Origin: JAFGHJ01 sp964534175
GTDB taxonomy: Bacteria > Hydrothermota > UBA3072
Direction of reading: 5' to 3'
Length of the DNA stretch: 29,663 nt
Assembly (NCBI GenBank): GCA_964534175.1
Contig: CAZHNS010000028.1
Coordinates: 1-29,663 of the forward strand
A program made the position numbers and the translations under genes. The notes under the pieces are model-generated. The model was not told where the DNA came from and did not search any database. It was given only the letters and a program-made list of their open reading frames with translations. Shown piece after piece: positions 15,017 through 24,057 of the stretch; within the stretch, counting starts at the first letter, position 1; every line of letters starts with the position of its first letter.

Positions 15017-16216
15017 ATGTTACCAGTTGAAATTAGTTCAGGTATATATTGGATAGGTGTGGATGACCGTACGACCGATCTATTTGAAGGTCTCTGGCCT
15101 ATAACAAGGGAAGGAGTATCATATAATTCTTACCTGATAAAAGACAAGAAGAAAGCTATAATAGACCTGACTAAAGCTATAAAGGGAGACGAATTCTTCG
15201 ACAATATTAATGAGATAGCTGCTATAAACGATATAGATTATATTATCATAAACCATATGGAACCTGATCACTCAGGGATACTTAAAACTTTCCGGAAAAT
15301 TTCTCCTAACGTAAAAATTTTAGGCTCACAGAAAACAAAAGAAATGCTCCAAGATTTTTATGGCATAAAAGATAATGTGGAAGTCGTGAATGACGGCGAC
15401 GAAATTTCACTGGGAGAAAAGACTCTGAAATTTTTTTCTACCCCAATGGTTCACTGGCCGGAGACTATTATGACTTACGAAGTTTCTAACAAGATTCTTT
15501 TCTCCTGCGACGCCTTTGGAAGTTTTGGAGCACTGGAGGGAAGCATTTTCGACGACCAATGCAAAAATCTTAACTTTTATATAGACGAAGCAGTCCGGTA
15601 TTACGTTAACATCGTGGCCAAATTCAGCAAAATGGTCCTTAAAGCCATAGATAAACTAAAAAATGTTCCTGTCGAGGTAATCGCCCCTTCCCATGGAAGA
15701 GTATGGAGAAAAAATCCAGCGATGATAGTAGAACTATATATGAAACTTGCAAGTTTAGAGGAGAAAGAAGCTGAGCCGGGGGTGACTTTAATATATGGTT
15801 CTATGTACGGGAATACTGAGAATATGATGAACGCGGTAGCGCAAGGTATTTCCGGGACTGGTATCCCCCTTGAAGTATTCGACGTTTCCAGAACCCACGT
15901 AAGTTACCTATTACCCTCCTTATGGACAAAAAGTGGTGTAATGATTGGAGCACCGACTTACGAAGCAGGTATTTTCCCCACTATGGGAAACGTGCTTCAC
16001 ATGGCATCTATTAAGAGCATAAAAAATAAGAAATTCGCAATGTTTGGCAGTTACGGTTGGAGCGGAGGAGCTTTAAGGGAAATAAAAGAAATAATCGAAC
16101 CATTAAAATGGCAACTTACAGATTCACTTGAATTTAAAGGAGGCCCTTCAAAAGAGGAACTCAAGAAAGGTGAAGAGTTCGGCAGAAAATTTGGCGAACT
16201 TCTTAAAAATAAATAA
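15017..16216 (+). CDS. fprA: Flavodiiron protein (oxygen/NO reductase)
   Basis: Reduces oxygen to water or NO to N2O in anaerobes. It has 399 residues. The N-terminal metallo-beta-lactamase-like domain carries all di-iron ligands: H80, E82, D84 and H85 in NHMEPDHSG, H146 in MVHWPET, D165 in SCDAFG, and H226 in APSHGRVW. The C-terminal flavodoxin domain starts near residue 256 (VTLIYGSMYGNTENM) and binds FMN. There is no rubredoxin extension, so an outside electron donor is needed. AGGAGG precedes the ATG. It ends the plus-strand cluster and converges on the surface-protein region. Confidence 0.96.
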   Translation: MLPVEISSGIYWIGVDDRTTDLFEGLWPITREGVSYNSYLIKDKKKAIIDLTKAIKGDEFFDNINEIAAINDIDYIIINHMEPDHSGILKTFRKISPNVKILGSQKTKEMLQDFYGIKDNVEVVNDGDEISLGEKTLKFFSTPMVHWPETIMTYEVSNKILFSCDAFGSFGALEGSIFDDQCKNLNFYIDEAVRYYVNIVAKFSKMVLKAIDKLKNVPVEVIAPSHGRVWRKNPAMIVELYMKLASLEEKEAEPGVTLIYGSMYGNTENMMNAVAQGISGTGIPLEVFDVSRTHVSYLLPSLWTKSGVMIGAPTYEAGIFPTMGNVLHMASIKSIKNKKFAMFGSYGWSGGALREIKEIIEPLKWQLTDSLEFKGGPSKEELKKGEEFGRKFGELLKNK

Positions 16217-16300
16217 TCACGGATTAACACTGATAAACACTGAAATAACAAATAATTGGATGACAACTAATTTTTTAATTATGCTTATTTTACCCCTCAT
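16217..16300 (-). CDS. 27-residue hydrophobic ORF with a strong ribosome site; orphan signal-peptide remnant or micro-protein
   Basis: Read on the minus strand, AGGAGG (16309-16314) lies 8 nt before an ATG at 16298-16300. The peptide starts MRGKISIIKKLVV, continues hydrophobic and ends at TGA 16217-16219, directly against the end of the flavodiiron gene. It looks like a signal peptide with nothing behind it. The stretch ahead of it (16305-16320) matches the leader of the LVIVD gene (19625-19640), including AACCTCCTGCTAAA on the plus strand. Its 3' half runs through a short 10-bp-period repeat (CACGGATTAA, CACTGATAAA). It may be the stump of a lost surface gene or a small membrane peptide. Confidence 0.4.
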   Translation of the reverse strand: MRGKISIIKKLVVIQLFVISVFISVNP

Positions 16301-16319
16301 TTTTAAAACCTCCTGCTAA

Positions 16320-16354
16320 AAATTTTAAATTGAAAGTTTTAAGTTATAAATTTT
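16320..16354. repeat. Degenerate 7-bp tandem repeat, consensus AARTTNN
   Basis: Five consecutive heptamers starting at 16320, 16327, 16334, 16341 and 16348, each beginning AAATT or AAGTT. It is part of the 286-bp gap 16217-16502, which otherwise holds the 27-residue ORF. Closely similar to the array at 19647-19681. Confidence 0.75.
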
Positions 16355-16413
16355 AACAAACTCCTAAACACTTACTTATCTTTAATTTCATCGCTCTATT
16401 TTTCCCTTTTTTT

Positions 16414-16495
16414 CAAATTTAAAATTTTCAATTATTTTTATTGTAGGGTGTGGTCAATTTGCATTTTCAAATTTTCAATTTCTAATTTAAAATTA
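16414..16495. repeat. Degenerate 7-bp tandem repeat, consensus NNAATTT
   Basis: Six heptamers start at 16454, 16461, 16468, 16475, 16482 and 16489, nearly all containing AATTT or ATTTT in the same phase. A shorter run of three units lies at 16414-16434. It ends 8 bp before the stop of the lipoprotein gene. Confidence 0.75.
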
Positions 16496-16502
16496 AAGCC
16501 TG

Positions 16503-17360
16503 TCACGGTTGCAAATACCACTTACTACTACCACCACGATCAATTACAAACCAACTACCATCGTAACAAATGAATTTTTGTCGATCAGTTGACCAGAAAA
16601 TAGCTCCTCCGCTACTGAATTCATTAATTGTATCTGTTTCTTCAGCTAAAATTTCTATAATTATAGGCCCGGATGTACCAATAACGACAAGACTATCACT
16701 CGAACCCCAATCTGGAAACCCAGTCCTCGGATATTCCGAAATAATACTATCATTTCTTAAGTTAAAAATTTTCACTCCCCAACTACCATACGCAATCAAA
16801 GTATCGTCAGGGCTCCACGCGGGATACCTCGCATCAGCATCCGAAACTATCTGATGGTCATTTCCTCCGCTCCGATCCATCATCCATATTCCCTGACTTG
16901 GTTTTTGATAAACGATCTGCGAAGCATTGGGAGAAAAATCGGGATTTCTTCCGCTTCCTATTTCAGAAAGAGAATCTCCATTTCTTTTAACCGTATACAT
17001 GACAGGATAATGATCTCCTCTTCTCCAGTCTTCTATACTTAAAACGACCCAATCCCCGGCACTTGAAGTGGATATGGGACCTATTTCAGGACCTGCTTCG
17101 AATTCGCAAGACGCAATCTCTCTAATTTCCCTTAAACCAGAACCATCACTATTTATCTCATATAATGTTATTTCTTCACTTCCTCCAACCTGTGCTCCCC
17201 AATTATCAATCTTTTGTTCCCCTGTATCCTCCAGAAATACTATCTTTCCGTCACTAGTCCAATTTGGAGCTTCCCAATTTTGCCAATAAGTTGTTTCATG
17301 CCCGCATCCCTGAAACATTAATACAACAATTATACTAATTAATATCCATATTTTTCTCAT
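16503..17360 (-). CDS. Lipoprotein with TolB/WD40-like propeller repeats, copy 1
   Basis: 285 residues from the ATG at 17358-17360, chosen because GGAGG lies just upstream. The lipobox ends at C19 (VLMFQGC), so the mature protein is lipid-anchored. The body has TolB/WD40-type propeller signatures: NPDFSPNASQIVYQ, RYPAWSPDDTLIAY, GFPDWGSSDSLVV. The mature N-terminus carries an unusual WQNWEAPNW segment shared with the paralogue at 19739-20628. It starts 14 bp after the LVIVD surface gene and is surely co-transcribed. What it binds is not known. This copy is intact to its C-terminal KWYLQP. Confidence 0.85.
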   Translation of the reverse strand: MRKIWILISIIVVLMFQGCGHETTYWQNWEAPNWTSDGKIVFLEDTGEQKIDNWGAQVGGSEEITLYEINSDGSGLREIREIASCEFEAGPEIGPISTSSAGDWVVLSIEDWRRGDHYPVMYTVKRNGDSLSEIGSGRNPDFSPNASQIVYQKPSQGIWMMDRSGGNDHQIVSDADARYPAWSPDDTLIAYGSWGVKIFNLRNDSIISEYPRTGFPDWGSSDSLVVIGTSGPIIIEILAEETDTINEFSSGGAIFWSTDRQKFICYDGSWFVIDRGGSSKWYLQP

Positions 17361-17374
17361 ATATCCTCCAGCTA

Positions 17375-19621
17375 TCACCTAACCAACACAACCTTTTCAG
17401 TTTTCTCATTTCCTTTAACACTGATAAAATATATACCTGATGAGATTGCTTTATCTCCGAAACCAAGCATGGTTTCAGGGCTGACATCAGGATATTCCTT
17501 TATTACTCTTCCGGTAACATCCCGAACGATTACAGTGCCTGAAATATTTCCTTTGTATGTAAAATTCAAAGAATTAACCGCGATATTCGAAGGTAGAACA
17601 ATATAACCGGCTGTGTTTTCTTCTGACGGATCTGGCTTTTCTTCTATTCCAGACAAACTCGTACAACGAATGATATAAAAACCATCATTATAGTCTGTCA
17701 CATAGATGAGATCATTCGCTGGAAAAACGTCCCAGGTCATATATTCTGTAGTGTAATATCCAATTTCCGAAGGCGAAGAAGGGTCTGAGACATTTAGTAT
17801 CCGAAGGCCTTCATCTTCCCAATAACCAGTTACATAAGCAATGGTGTCCAATACATAAACGCCAACACTAGTAGTGCTAGAATAACTTCCTATTTCCGTA
17901 GGAGAATCAGGATCCGAAACATCGAGGATTTGGAGTCCGTCCCACCAGTCTGCGACATATGCAACACTATCTTTAACATATACATCAACAATATAACCTC
18001 CCGTTTTAAAACTACCTACCTCAAAGGGATTATCCGGGGCAGAAACATTGATTATCCGGAGCCCTGAATCGGCGTCTGCAACATAAGCTAAAGTGTCCTG
18101 TACAAACACACTCCGGGCCTCATCCTTGGTATCACAGCCGCCTATTTCTATTGGAAAAGCTGGATTCGAAACATCCACGATAGATAATCCGGAAAAACGC
18201 TCTGCCAAATAGGCTAATGTATCTTTGACAAACACGCCACAAGAAAATCCTCCGGTAACACAATTTGCCGTCCGGAAAGGTGACGATGGATCAACAATAT
18301 TTATTATACATAAACCCGAATCTCCATCCGCGATATAAGCGAAATTATCAACTACGAAAACATTGAAAGCGGTGAGTTTTGTATTGCAATATCCTATTTC
18401 AGTAGGATTTTTCGAGTTCGAAACATTCATAATACGAAGTTTCCCGGGGCTGCTTGCAATAAATGCTAAGGTATCTATTACATATATACCATTAGTTACT
18501 CCCCAGGTATCATAATTTCCTATTTCTGAAGCGCCACTTGATATATCTATTATTTTAAATCCATAATAAAAATCTGTAACATATACCAGATTTTCTTTCA
18601 TGCTGACTCTTTGGTATAAAGATAGCGAATTATCTTTATAGGTTTCTATTTCTGAAATCGAGTTGGGTTCTGAAATATCGAGTATAGTAAGCCCATTATC
18701 TCTATCAGTAATACATGCTATTGTGTCTTTTACGGAAACATCGAGAGCGAGACTGCCCGTGACGTAATTACCCACAAATTCTGGAAAAGCCGGATCTGAA
18801 ATATTAAGAATGCATAAACCCGAATCTCCTCCCGCGACATAAGCAAATGTGTCACTTACATAAATCCCATTTGCGCTTACCCAATCTCCTATTTTGTAAC
18901 TTCCGACGGTATCCGGCGAGGAAGGGTAGGAAATGTCTATAATTTTTACTCCGTCGTAGCCCGCAGCCACATAAGCAAAACTATCTTTTATTTCTATACT
19001 GCTAGAATATGGTATCTCCGGGATTTCGCCTATTTTCACGGGAATTTCCGGATCGGAAACATCTATTACTTGAAATCCTGAAGAGCTGGTTGCGATATAC
19101 GCAATGGTATCTACTACATATATACCTCCCATTCCTCCAGTTGGACTATAATGTCCGATTTCTTCTGGAAAAAATGGGTCAGAGATATTTATTATACGAA
19201 GCCCATAGTTACCTGCTGAAACAAAAACCAGTGAATCAACTGCAAAAATATCGTATATCAATGACGCAATTTTGATTTTGCCTAGACAAACAGGGTTCGA
19301 AGAATCGGAAATATTAAGTATTCTTAAATATCTGCCATCATCTATAAAAGCAAGTGTATCTTTTACAAAAAGAGATTGACAAATGCCCCCGAAATATCCG
19401 CCCTCGAGAATACAATTTAAAGAATCTCTCCTCATTGCCGATCGCTTCAGTGTACTTTCTGGCGGTTTAGGTACAGGAAGAGCAAACGGATGATCTTTTG
19501 TTAACCTCTTGATAGTCGATTCAAATCTTCCATCTGACCCGGATAGCAAATCGCTCCCAGAAAGAAAAGCACCATAAAACAGAACTAACACTAAAAATAA
19601 AATTATTATTTTTTTAATCAC
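17375..19621 (-). CDS. Secreted LVIVD-repeat propeller protein with C-terminal sorting domain
   Basis: 748 residues, GTG start with GGAGG about 7 nt upstream. A signal peptide (MIKKIIILFLVLVLFYGAFL) is followed by about 14 repeats of 40-44 residues of the LVIVD type. The pattern is 'V.VKDTLAYVAD..SGL.I.NVSDP..P.EIG.Y'; such repeats form beta-propellers on the cell surface. The last 90 residues are a sorting domain (IAVNSLNFTYKG, VIVRDVTGRVI, SSGIYFISVKGNE, VVLVR) nearly the same as in the Kelch protein at 20702-23131. It is likely exported through a type IX-like system, for which no component is seen here. It forms a pair with the lipoprotein gene 14 bp downstream. Confidence 0.88.
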   Translation of the reverse strand: MIKKIIILFLVLVLFYGAFLSGSDLLSGSDGRFESTIKRLTKDHPFALPVPKPPESTLKRSAMRRDSLNCILEGGYFGGICQSLFVKDTLAFIDDGRYLRILNISDSSNPVCLGKIKIASLIYDIFAVDSLVFVSAGNYGLRIINISDPFFPEEIGHYSPTGGMGGIYVVDTIAYIATSSSGFQVIDVSDPEIPVKIGEIPEIPYSSSIEIKDSFAYVAAGYDGVKIIDISYPSSPDTVGSYKIGDWVSANGIYVSDTFAYVAGGDSGLCILNISDPAFPEFVGNYVTGSLALDVSVKDTIACITDRDNGLTILDISEPNSISEIETYKDNSLSLYQRVSMKENLVYVTDFYYGFKIIDISSGASEIGNYDTWGVTNGIYVIDTLAFIASSPGKLRIMNVSNSKNPTEIGYCNTKLTAFNVFVVDNFAYIADGDSGLCIINIVDPSSPFRTANCVTGGFSCGVFVKDTLAYLAERFSGLSIVDVSNPAFPIEIGGCDTKDEARSVFVQDTLAYVADADSGLRIINVSAPDNPFEVGSFKTGGYIVDVYVKDSVAYVADWWDGLQILDVSDPDSPTEIGSYSSTTSVGVYVLDTIAYVTGYWEDEGLRILNVSDPSSPSEIGYYTTEYMTWDVFPANDLIYVTDYNDGFYIIRCTSLSGIEEKPDPSEENTAGYIVLPSNIAVNSLNFTYKGNISGTVIVRDVTGRVIKEYPDVSPETMLGFGDKAISSGIYFISVKGNEKTEKVVLVR

Positions 19622-19646
19622 AAAAAAACCTCCTGCTAAAGTTTTT

Positions 19647-19681
19647 AAATTTTAAATTGGAAGTTATAAATTTTAAATTTT
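19647..19681. repeat. Degenerate 7-bp tandem repeat, consensus AARTTNN
   Basis: Five heptamers starting at 19647, 19654, 19661, 19668 and 19675, all AAATT or AAGTT at the start. Four of the five match units of 16320-16354. It lies in the leader of the LVIVD gene. Confidence 0.78.
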
Positions 19682-19698
19682 AAAAATTCCTCCTATTT

Positions 19699-19740
19699 AT
19701 CAATTTACAATTTTCAATTTTAAACTTACAATTAACTGTT
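19699..19740. repeat. Degenerate 7-bp tandem repeat, consensus NNCAATT
   Basis: CAATT recurs at 19701, 19708, 19715 and 19729, in phase with a 7-bp period, with one decayed unit between. It reaches the end of the restored lipoprotein reading frame. Confidence 0.72.
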
Positions 19741-20628
19741 ACGGTTCAAGACTCCATGTATTGCCAGAGTTCCTATCAGTTATCCTGTATTCTCCACTTG
19801 CCCATCCTATAAAGTGAGCACCTCCAGGGGCCCACTTAGCTCCCCCCCCCAACCCGCAGTAACATTGGACAGATTATTTGTGTTCCCAGAATCATAATAT
19901 ACAATCCTTGCGTATCCACCTCCACTTCCACTTACTGCATTTGAATCAACTGGGCCCCAATCGGGCATATCTATTTCTACAAAAAAGTTGTTAAGAAAAA
20001 TACCCAAAGTGTCTATTATTAACAAAGTATCCACATTGGGATAACCAATAACATAAGCAATCCTACCCCCATCGGGACTCCACGCAGGATACCTCGCATC
20101 AGTATCCGAAATTATCTGATGGTCATTCCCTCCATCCCTATCCATTATCCATATTCCCTCATCTGGCTTTTCATATACAATCTGTGATGCGTCCGGCGAA
20201 AAATCGGGATATCTTCCACTTCCAATCTCAGAAAGAGAATCCCCATTCCTTTTAATCGTATACACAACAGGATAATGGTCTCCTCTTCTCCAGTCTTCTA
20301 TACTCAAAACAACCCGATTCCCGGCACTCGAAGTAGATATAGGAACTAAAACTCGACCACTTTCAAAGCTACAGGATACTATTTCTCCTATCTCCTGTAA
20401 ATTGTTGCCATCTTCATCTATCTCGTAAAGAGTTAGCGTCTGATTCCCGCCAACCATATCACCTAAACTGTTAACTCTCTGTTCTCCGTCGTCTTCAAGA
20501 AATACTATCTTTCCATCGCCTGTCCAGTTCGGAGCTTCCCAATTCTGCCAATAAGACGTTTCAGTACTACATCCCGTAAACATCAACAAAACAATTATTA
20601 AACTAATTAATATCCATATTTTTCTCAT
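19739..20628 (-). pseudogene. Lipoprotein with TolB/WD40-like propeller repeats, copy 2, frameshifted at a G9 run
   Basis: Paralogue of 16503-17360: the same N-terminus MRKIWILIS, a lipobox ending at C20 (LLMFTGC), WQNWEAPNW, and the same propeller motifs. The ribosome site GGAGG precedes the ATG at 20626-20628. As written, the frame shifts in a run of nine G (minus strand; 19842-19850) and ends at 19807 with an unrelated tail. With ten G the frame continues to TAA at 19739-19741 and ends FIGWASGEYRITDRNSGNTW-SLEP, which matches the paralogue's ending (FICYDGSWFVIDRGGSSKW-YLQP). So the true product is the longer one. It could be a sequencing error, a decayed gene or a phase-variable switch. 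It forms a pair with the Kelch gene upstream. Confidence 0.82.
19842..19850. repeat. Homopolymer of nine C (G on the coding strand)
   Basis: The longest G/C run I noticed in the window, inside the reading frame of the second lipoprotein. A run of 10 would restore full length, so slippage here could switch the C-terminus on and off. Confidence 0.9.
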
Positions 20629-20640
20629 ATATCCTCCGTT

Positions 20641-20700
20641 TCTTACTCTTTCGGCTATCCGCCTTCTGCTTACCACTTTTTCTACACCCTATACCCTCTT
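20641..20700. repeat. Degenerate 7-bp tandem repeat, pyrimidine-rich on the plus strand
   Basis: Units starting at 20648, 20655, 20662, 20669 and 20676 begin CT or CC, and ACCC recurs at 20686 and 20693. It fills the 73-bp gap between the Kelch gene and its lipoprotein partner. It shares the CTATACCCT theme with 23161-23195 and, inverted, with 24287-24313. Confidence 0.6.
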
Positions 20701-20701
20701 T

Positions 20702-23131
20702 TCACCTCACCAACACTACCTTCCGTTGTTCCTCATTTCCCTTAATGCCAATAAAATATATCCCCGACGAAATTTCATTACCGCCAAACTTTAAAGTTTT
20801 CTCCGGCTTAATATCCTTATATTCCCTTACTACCCTTCCCGTAACATCCCTAACAATTACAGTTGAAGATTTTGTCCCTTTATATGTAAAATTAATAAAA
20901 TTTAATGCTATATTTAAAGGAATCACAAGATAACCCTCTATATACGCTAAAGGTTCCGAAACTCGTAAACCACTTGTATCCGGCGTAGTATCTATATCAA
21001 GTTGTGGATTTATAAGAGCCTGGACACCTACTGATGAACCGCCGAAAAGGTAGATACCATCACAGCTATCTCCTAAACCTTCTACACCAATCCCATCGGT
21101 GTACATTTCACCTTTTAATAGTGGGTAATATGAATCCCATGAGTTATCACTATAATCATAATACAAAACTCTATCACTAAAGTAGTATCCCCCCATTAAA
21201 TAAAGAATTCCCTTATACACAGAATTACTGGCAAGGTAAAAGTCTCCAGGGAGATGAGCAAATATAGTAGCATCTAAAGTCCATGTGTTATTTACAGGGT
21301 CATAGAATAGCGTCGAGGAGACTGCATGATTCATGTAATCTTGTCCTCCGGCTATGTAAATTGTATCATTTTTAACCCATCGAGCTACACGGCACCTTGG
21401 GTATGGGATATCTTCTTTTCTTGTCCACCCACTACCTGGCTCATATTCCCAAGTCGTGTTAAGTACATCGTCTTTTATACGATTATAACCTCCAATTTTA
21501 TAAACTTTACCATTTGCGGCGGCACACGCGTAATAAGCAACGGAATCTCCCGTACCAGCTGAAACTGTCCAGTTATTTCCCGATATCGAATATTTATAAA
21601 GTGAATCTTTTTGGTCCCATATAGAAGCGCTATACCCACCGGGAACGTATATAGTATCTCCAAGTATACATGCATCTATAGCATAAAGACGAAGAGGCAA
21701 ATTCGCACCGCGAGACCAGCTACCATTAACAGGATTATAAATAAAAAGAGAATCTCCTGTACCTCCGTTACCTCCAATAACATATACATAAGCCCCATCA
21801 AATACAACAGCTTCCTCATTTAACTTTATAGGCAAATTTGTTACAATCTTCCACGGACTGACTCTACCTGCACTTACAAGACTATCATTTGAAAAATCGA
21901 TATCATAATGGAATGAAGTGTTTATTCTGCACTCATAATCCGCATATTCATTAAATACAATCGAACCAAAGTTTACATCTATAGAATCTCCGGCTAGGAT
22001 TAAAACATTTAAGGAGTCTTTAGTAAAAACAGGACTTCCATCCAGAGTAATTTCCGAATGAAGATTAACCGTATAATCGCTTATTCCTCCATTTTTAAAT
22101 CTCGCGATTACCTCATAAGGGATATTTGTATCACAGTAGGGAGGAGGCATCAGTATTGAATCTGCTTTGAAATCTATTTCCGCTAAAACCAGCATTCCGA
22201 GTGTATCATCTATATCAGTAGAATCCGGAGTTATCGAAGAACTCAAGTATTTACAACTATCCGCGACTGTCATTGTCCAGTTTCCGAAATTGATTTCAAT
22301 TGAACTATCCGGCAATAATGTTACATTATTGCTGTCTTCACTAAAATAAAAAGGGCTTCCTGAGGCGCTTAGAATTTCGGCACGAGCAGTGAATGTCATT
22401 GCTGAGTCACCAATATTTCGGAATGTTGAGGAAACCGCATAAGAGGAATCCAATTTTACAAGATAAGGAGGAAAGTTTAAAGATACGACCCCGATATCGT
22501 GAGTACCCCCGTATTTAAAATGCCCTTTTATTGTAACATTGTCGATTCCTACTGCAATACCATTCTGGGAGTGATCTAAATACCTCCACATAAATTGAAT
22601 GCTATCGGCAATGCCTATCCAGAAGGACACAGTATCCCAACTTGTTACATAATATTCATAATCGATTAATTTTGTCCACTCCTTCCACTCTCCTAGTTCA
22701 AATATCTTATAGTACAGCCTGAAGGTATCGTTAAGGTACCCTGGGTCCCAATAACCAAACGAGTATAGTAGCTTCATTGAATCGAATGAAGTGGTAAAAA
22801 ATTTAGGAGTTATCAGGTCTTCTCCAGGTAAAGATACATAATCATCTTGAATCCAATCTTCGTAAAAAGCGTATACTGTACCTGAATCAGGTGGCGCGGT
22901 TTGACCTGCAAATTCATCTGAAACACCCACTTCCTAGGAACCGTCATCTCCATTCCCATCGATAACAGTCCAATCAGAAGGTATGGAACCCGATTCAAAA
23001 TCCTCGAATAATAGCTGCTGCCACATCGTTCTTTCCTTTGAGCTTGCTTCAGAAGTCAAGTTATCCGCGAGAAGATAAACCGAAAAAACTAAAATAATAA
23101 TTATTAATATTTTTATTAATTTTTTATACAC
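20702..23131 (-). pseudogene. Secreted Kelch-repeat protein with sorting domain, interrupted by in-frame TAG
   Basis: One frame of 809 codons broken by TAG at 22934-22936. The GTG start at 23129-23131 has GGAGG upstream and opens with signal peptide MYKKLIKILIIIILVFSVYL. Next comes a domain like 'choice-of-anchor J' (FEDFESGSIPSDWTVIDGNGD, then after the stop EVGVSDEFAGQTAPP). Here a Trp usually stands where the stop is, so TGG to TAG is the likely change. Then come two CARDB-like segments, about five Kelch repeats (VYVIGGNG, IYVPGGYS, VYKIGGYN, IYIAGGQD, LYLMGGYY), and a sorting domain almost the same as in the LVIVD protein. No alternative start with a ribosome site follows the stop closely. 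It heads the first propeller/lipoprotein pair. Confidence 0.82.
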
Positions 23132-23145
23132 GAAAAAACCTCCGG

Positions 23146-23195
23146 TTTCTTACGCTTTCAATATCTTCATCACTATACTCTTATATCTATACCCT
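23146..23195. repeat. Degenerate 7-bp tandem repeat with CT end
   Basis: CT recurs at 23173, 23180, 23187 and 23194, exactly 7 bp apart, in units such as ATACTCT and ATACCCT. It lies between the LolA-like gene and the Kelch gene. Confidence 0.6.
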
Positions 23196-23197
23196 GA

Positions 23198-24001
23198 TTA
23201 CCCTTCAAACAATCTATCGCTTATTCCTTGATTCAGTTTTACATTTTTATACTCGATTGTCATTTTACCGGTTTTACCCATCGGTGTTGGGATGGTCATG
23301 TTTATCCTTTTTATTACCCACGCTCCTTTTATATTTTCGTATTCCATATTTATCTTTGTCGTTCCGTAATTTGAAAACATTTTTTGATTGGTTATTACAC
23401 CTTTATTCATATCGACAGTCATCTCCATTTTTTGAATCATCGGGTCTCTCTTTTCGGGAATTACCTCGAGAACGACCTTTTCCGGAGTTTCGTTAGAACT
23501 CCTCGAAAGCAAGTTCTTGATGAGCGATTTTTTCTCTGAAATTACAGACACCTTATTTTGCTTTAAGAATTCGCCGAAATCCTGCTGTAAATCCATACCC
23601 GGAGCAAGAGAAGTCGGGCTTTGAGCTGTTGCTGAATTCATTGTCGACGCTGGACGATTCATTACTTTTTTCTCGCCCCCGCTCTCCATTATCATTTTAT
23701 CCCCGTTCATAATCATTGTCATTTTCCCGGAGGGAGTTCCTCTGCCCATTGTAGAGGGACTGACCGGCAAACCGGCGGGAGCGCTCATTTCCATCCTCAT
23801 TTTATCCTTACCCTTAATCCACATTTTCATCGACTGCTGCTGAACACCCATTTCTCCCATATCCACGCTCATTTCAGCTGAGCATTCCATATCCTGAACT
23901 TTATCTATATTTTTTTGTAAAGCGGCTATAACATCATCTACTTCCGTGGCGTAAACCGAGACAGCAACAAAAAAGAAAAGAATAAAAACTAATTTCTTCA
24001 T
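23198..24001 (-). CDS. LolA-like periplasmic lipoprotein/lipid-carrier family protein, methionine-rich
   Basis: 267 residues. I use the ATG at 23999-24001 because GGGAGG lies 5 nt upstream; a GTG six bases earlier is too close to that site. A signal peptide (MKKLVFILFFFVAVSVYA) precedes a body with the layout of LolA-type outer-membrane lipoprotein carrier proteins: an early helix (VDDVIAALQKNIDKVQDM), then beta strands 'MKMWIKGKDKMRMEM', 'MTMIMNGDKMIME', and a late 'MTIEYKNVKLNQGISDRLF'. Methionine is unusually common through the first half. It is the first gene behind a strong promoter, followed by the two propeller/lipoprotein pairs, so a role in moving those lipoproteins is possible. Confidence 0.75.
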   Translation of the reverse strand: MKKLVFILFFFVAVSVYATEVDDVIAALQKNIDKVQDMECSAEMSVDMGEMGVQQQSMKMWIKGKDKMRMEMSAPAGLPVSPSTMGRGTPSGKMTMIMNGDKMIMESGGEKKVMNRPASTMNSATAQSPTSLAPGMDLQQDFGEFLKQNKVSVISEKKSLIKNLLSRSSNETPEKVVLEVIPEKRDPMIQKMEMTVDMNKGVITNQKMFSNYGTTKINMEYENIKGAWVIKRINMTIPTPMGKTGKMTIEYKNVKLNQGISDRLFEG

Positions 24002-24015
24002 TAACACCTCCCTCT

Positions 24016-24057
24016 GGAAATTGTAAATTTCAAATTATAATTAGCCAATTGTAAATT
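24016..24057. repeat. Degenerate 7-bp tandem repeat, consensus NNAAATT
   Basis: Six heptamers start at 24016, 24023, 24030, 24037, 24044 and 24051; four of six end AAATT. It lies in the leader of the LolA-like gene, inside the 405-bp gap 24002-24406 that also holds a promoter, another repeat and a terminator. Confidence 0.75.

Noticed and set aside
1709..22936. Reassigned stop codons (for example pyrrolysine at TAG or selenocysteine)
   Set aside because: Normal genes in the window end in TAA, TAG and TGA; the internal stops are TAA and TAG, not TGA; and homology calls for Tyr and Trp at these places.
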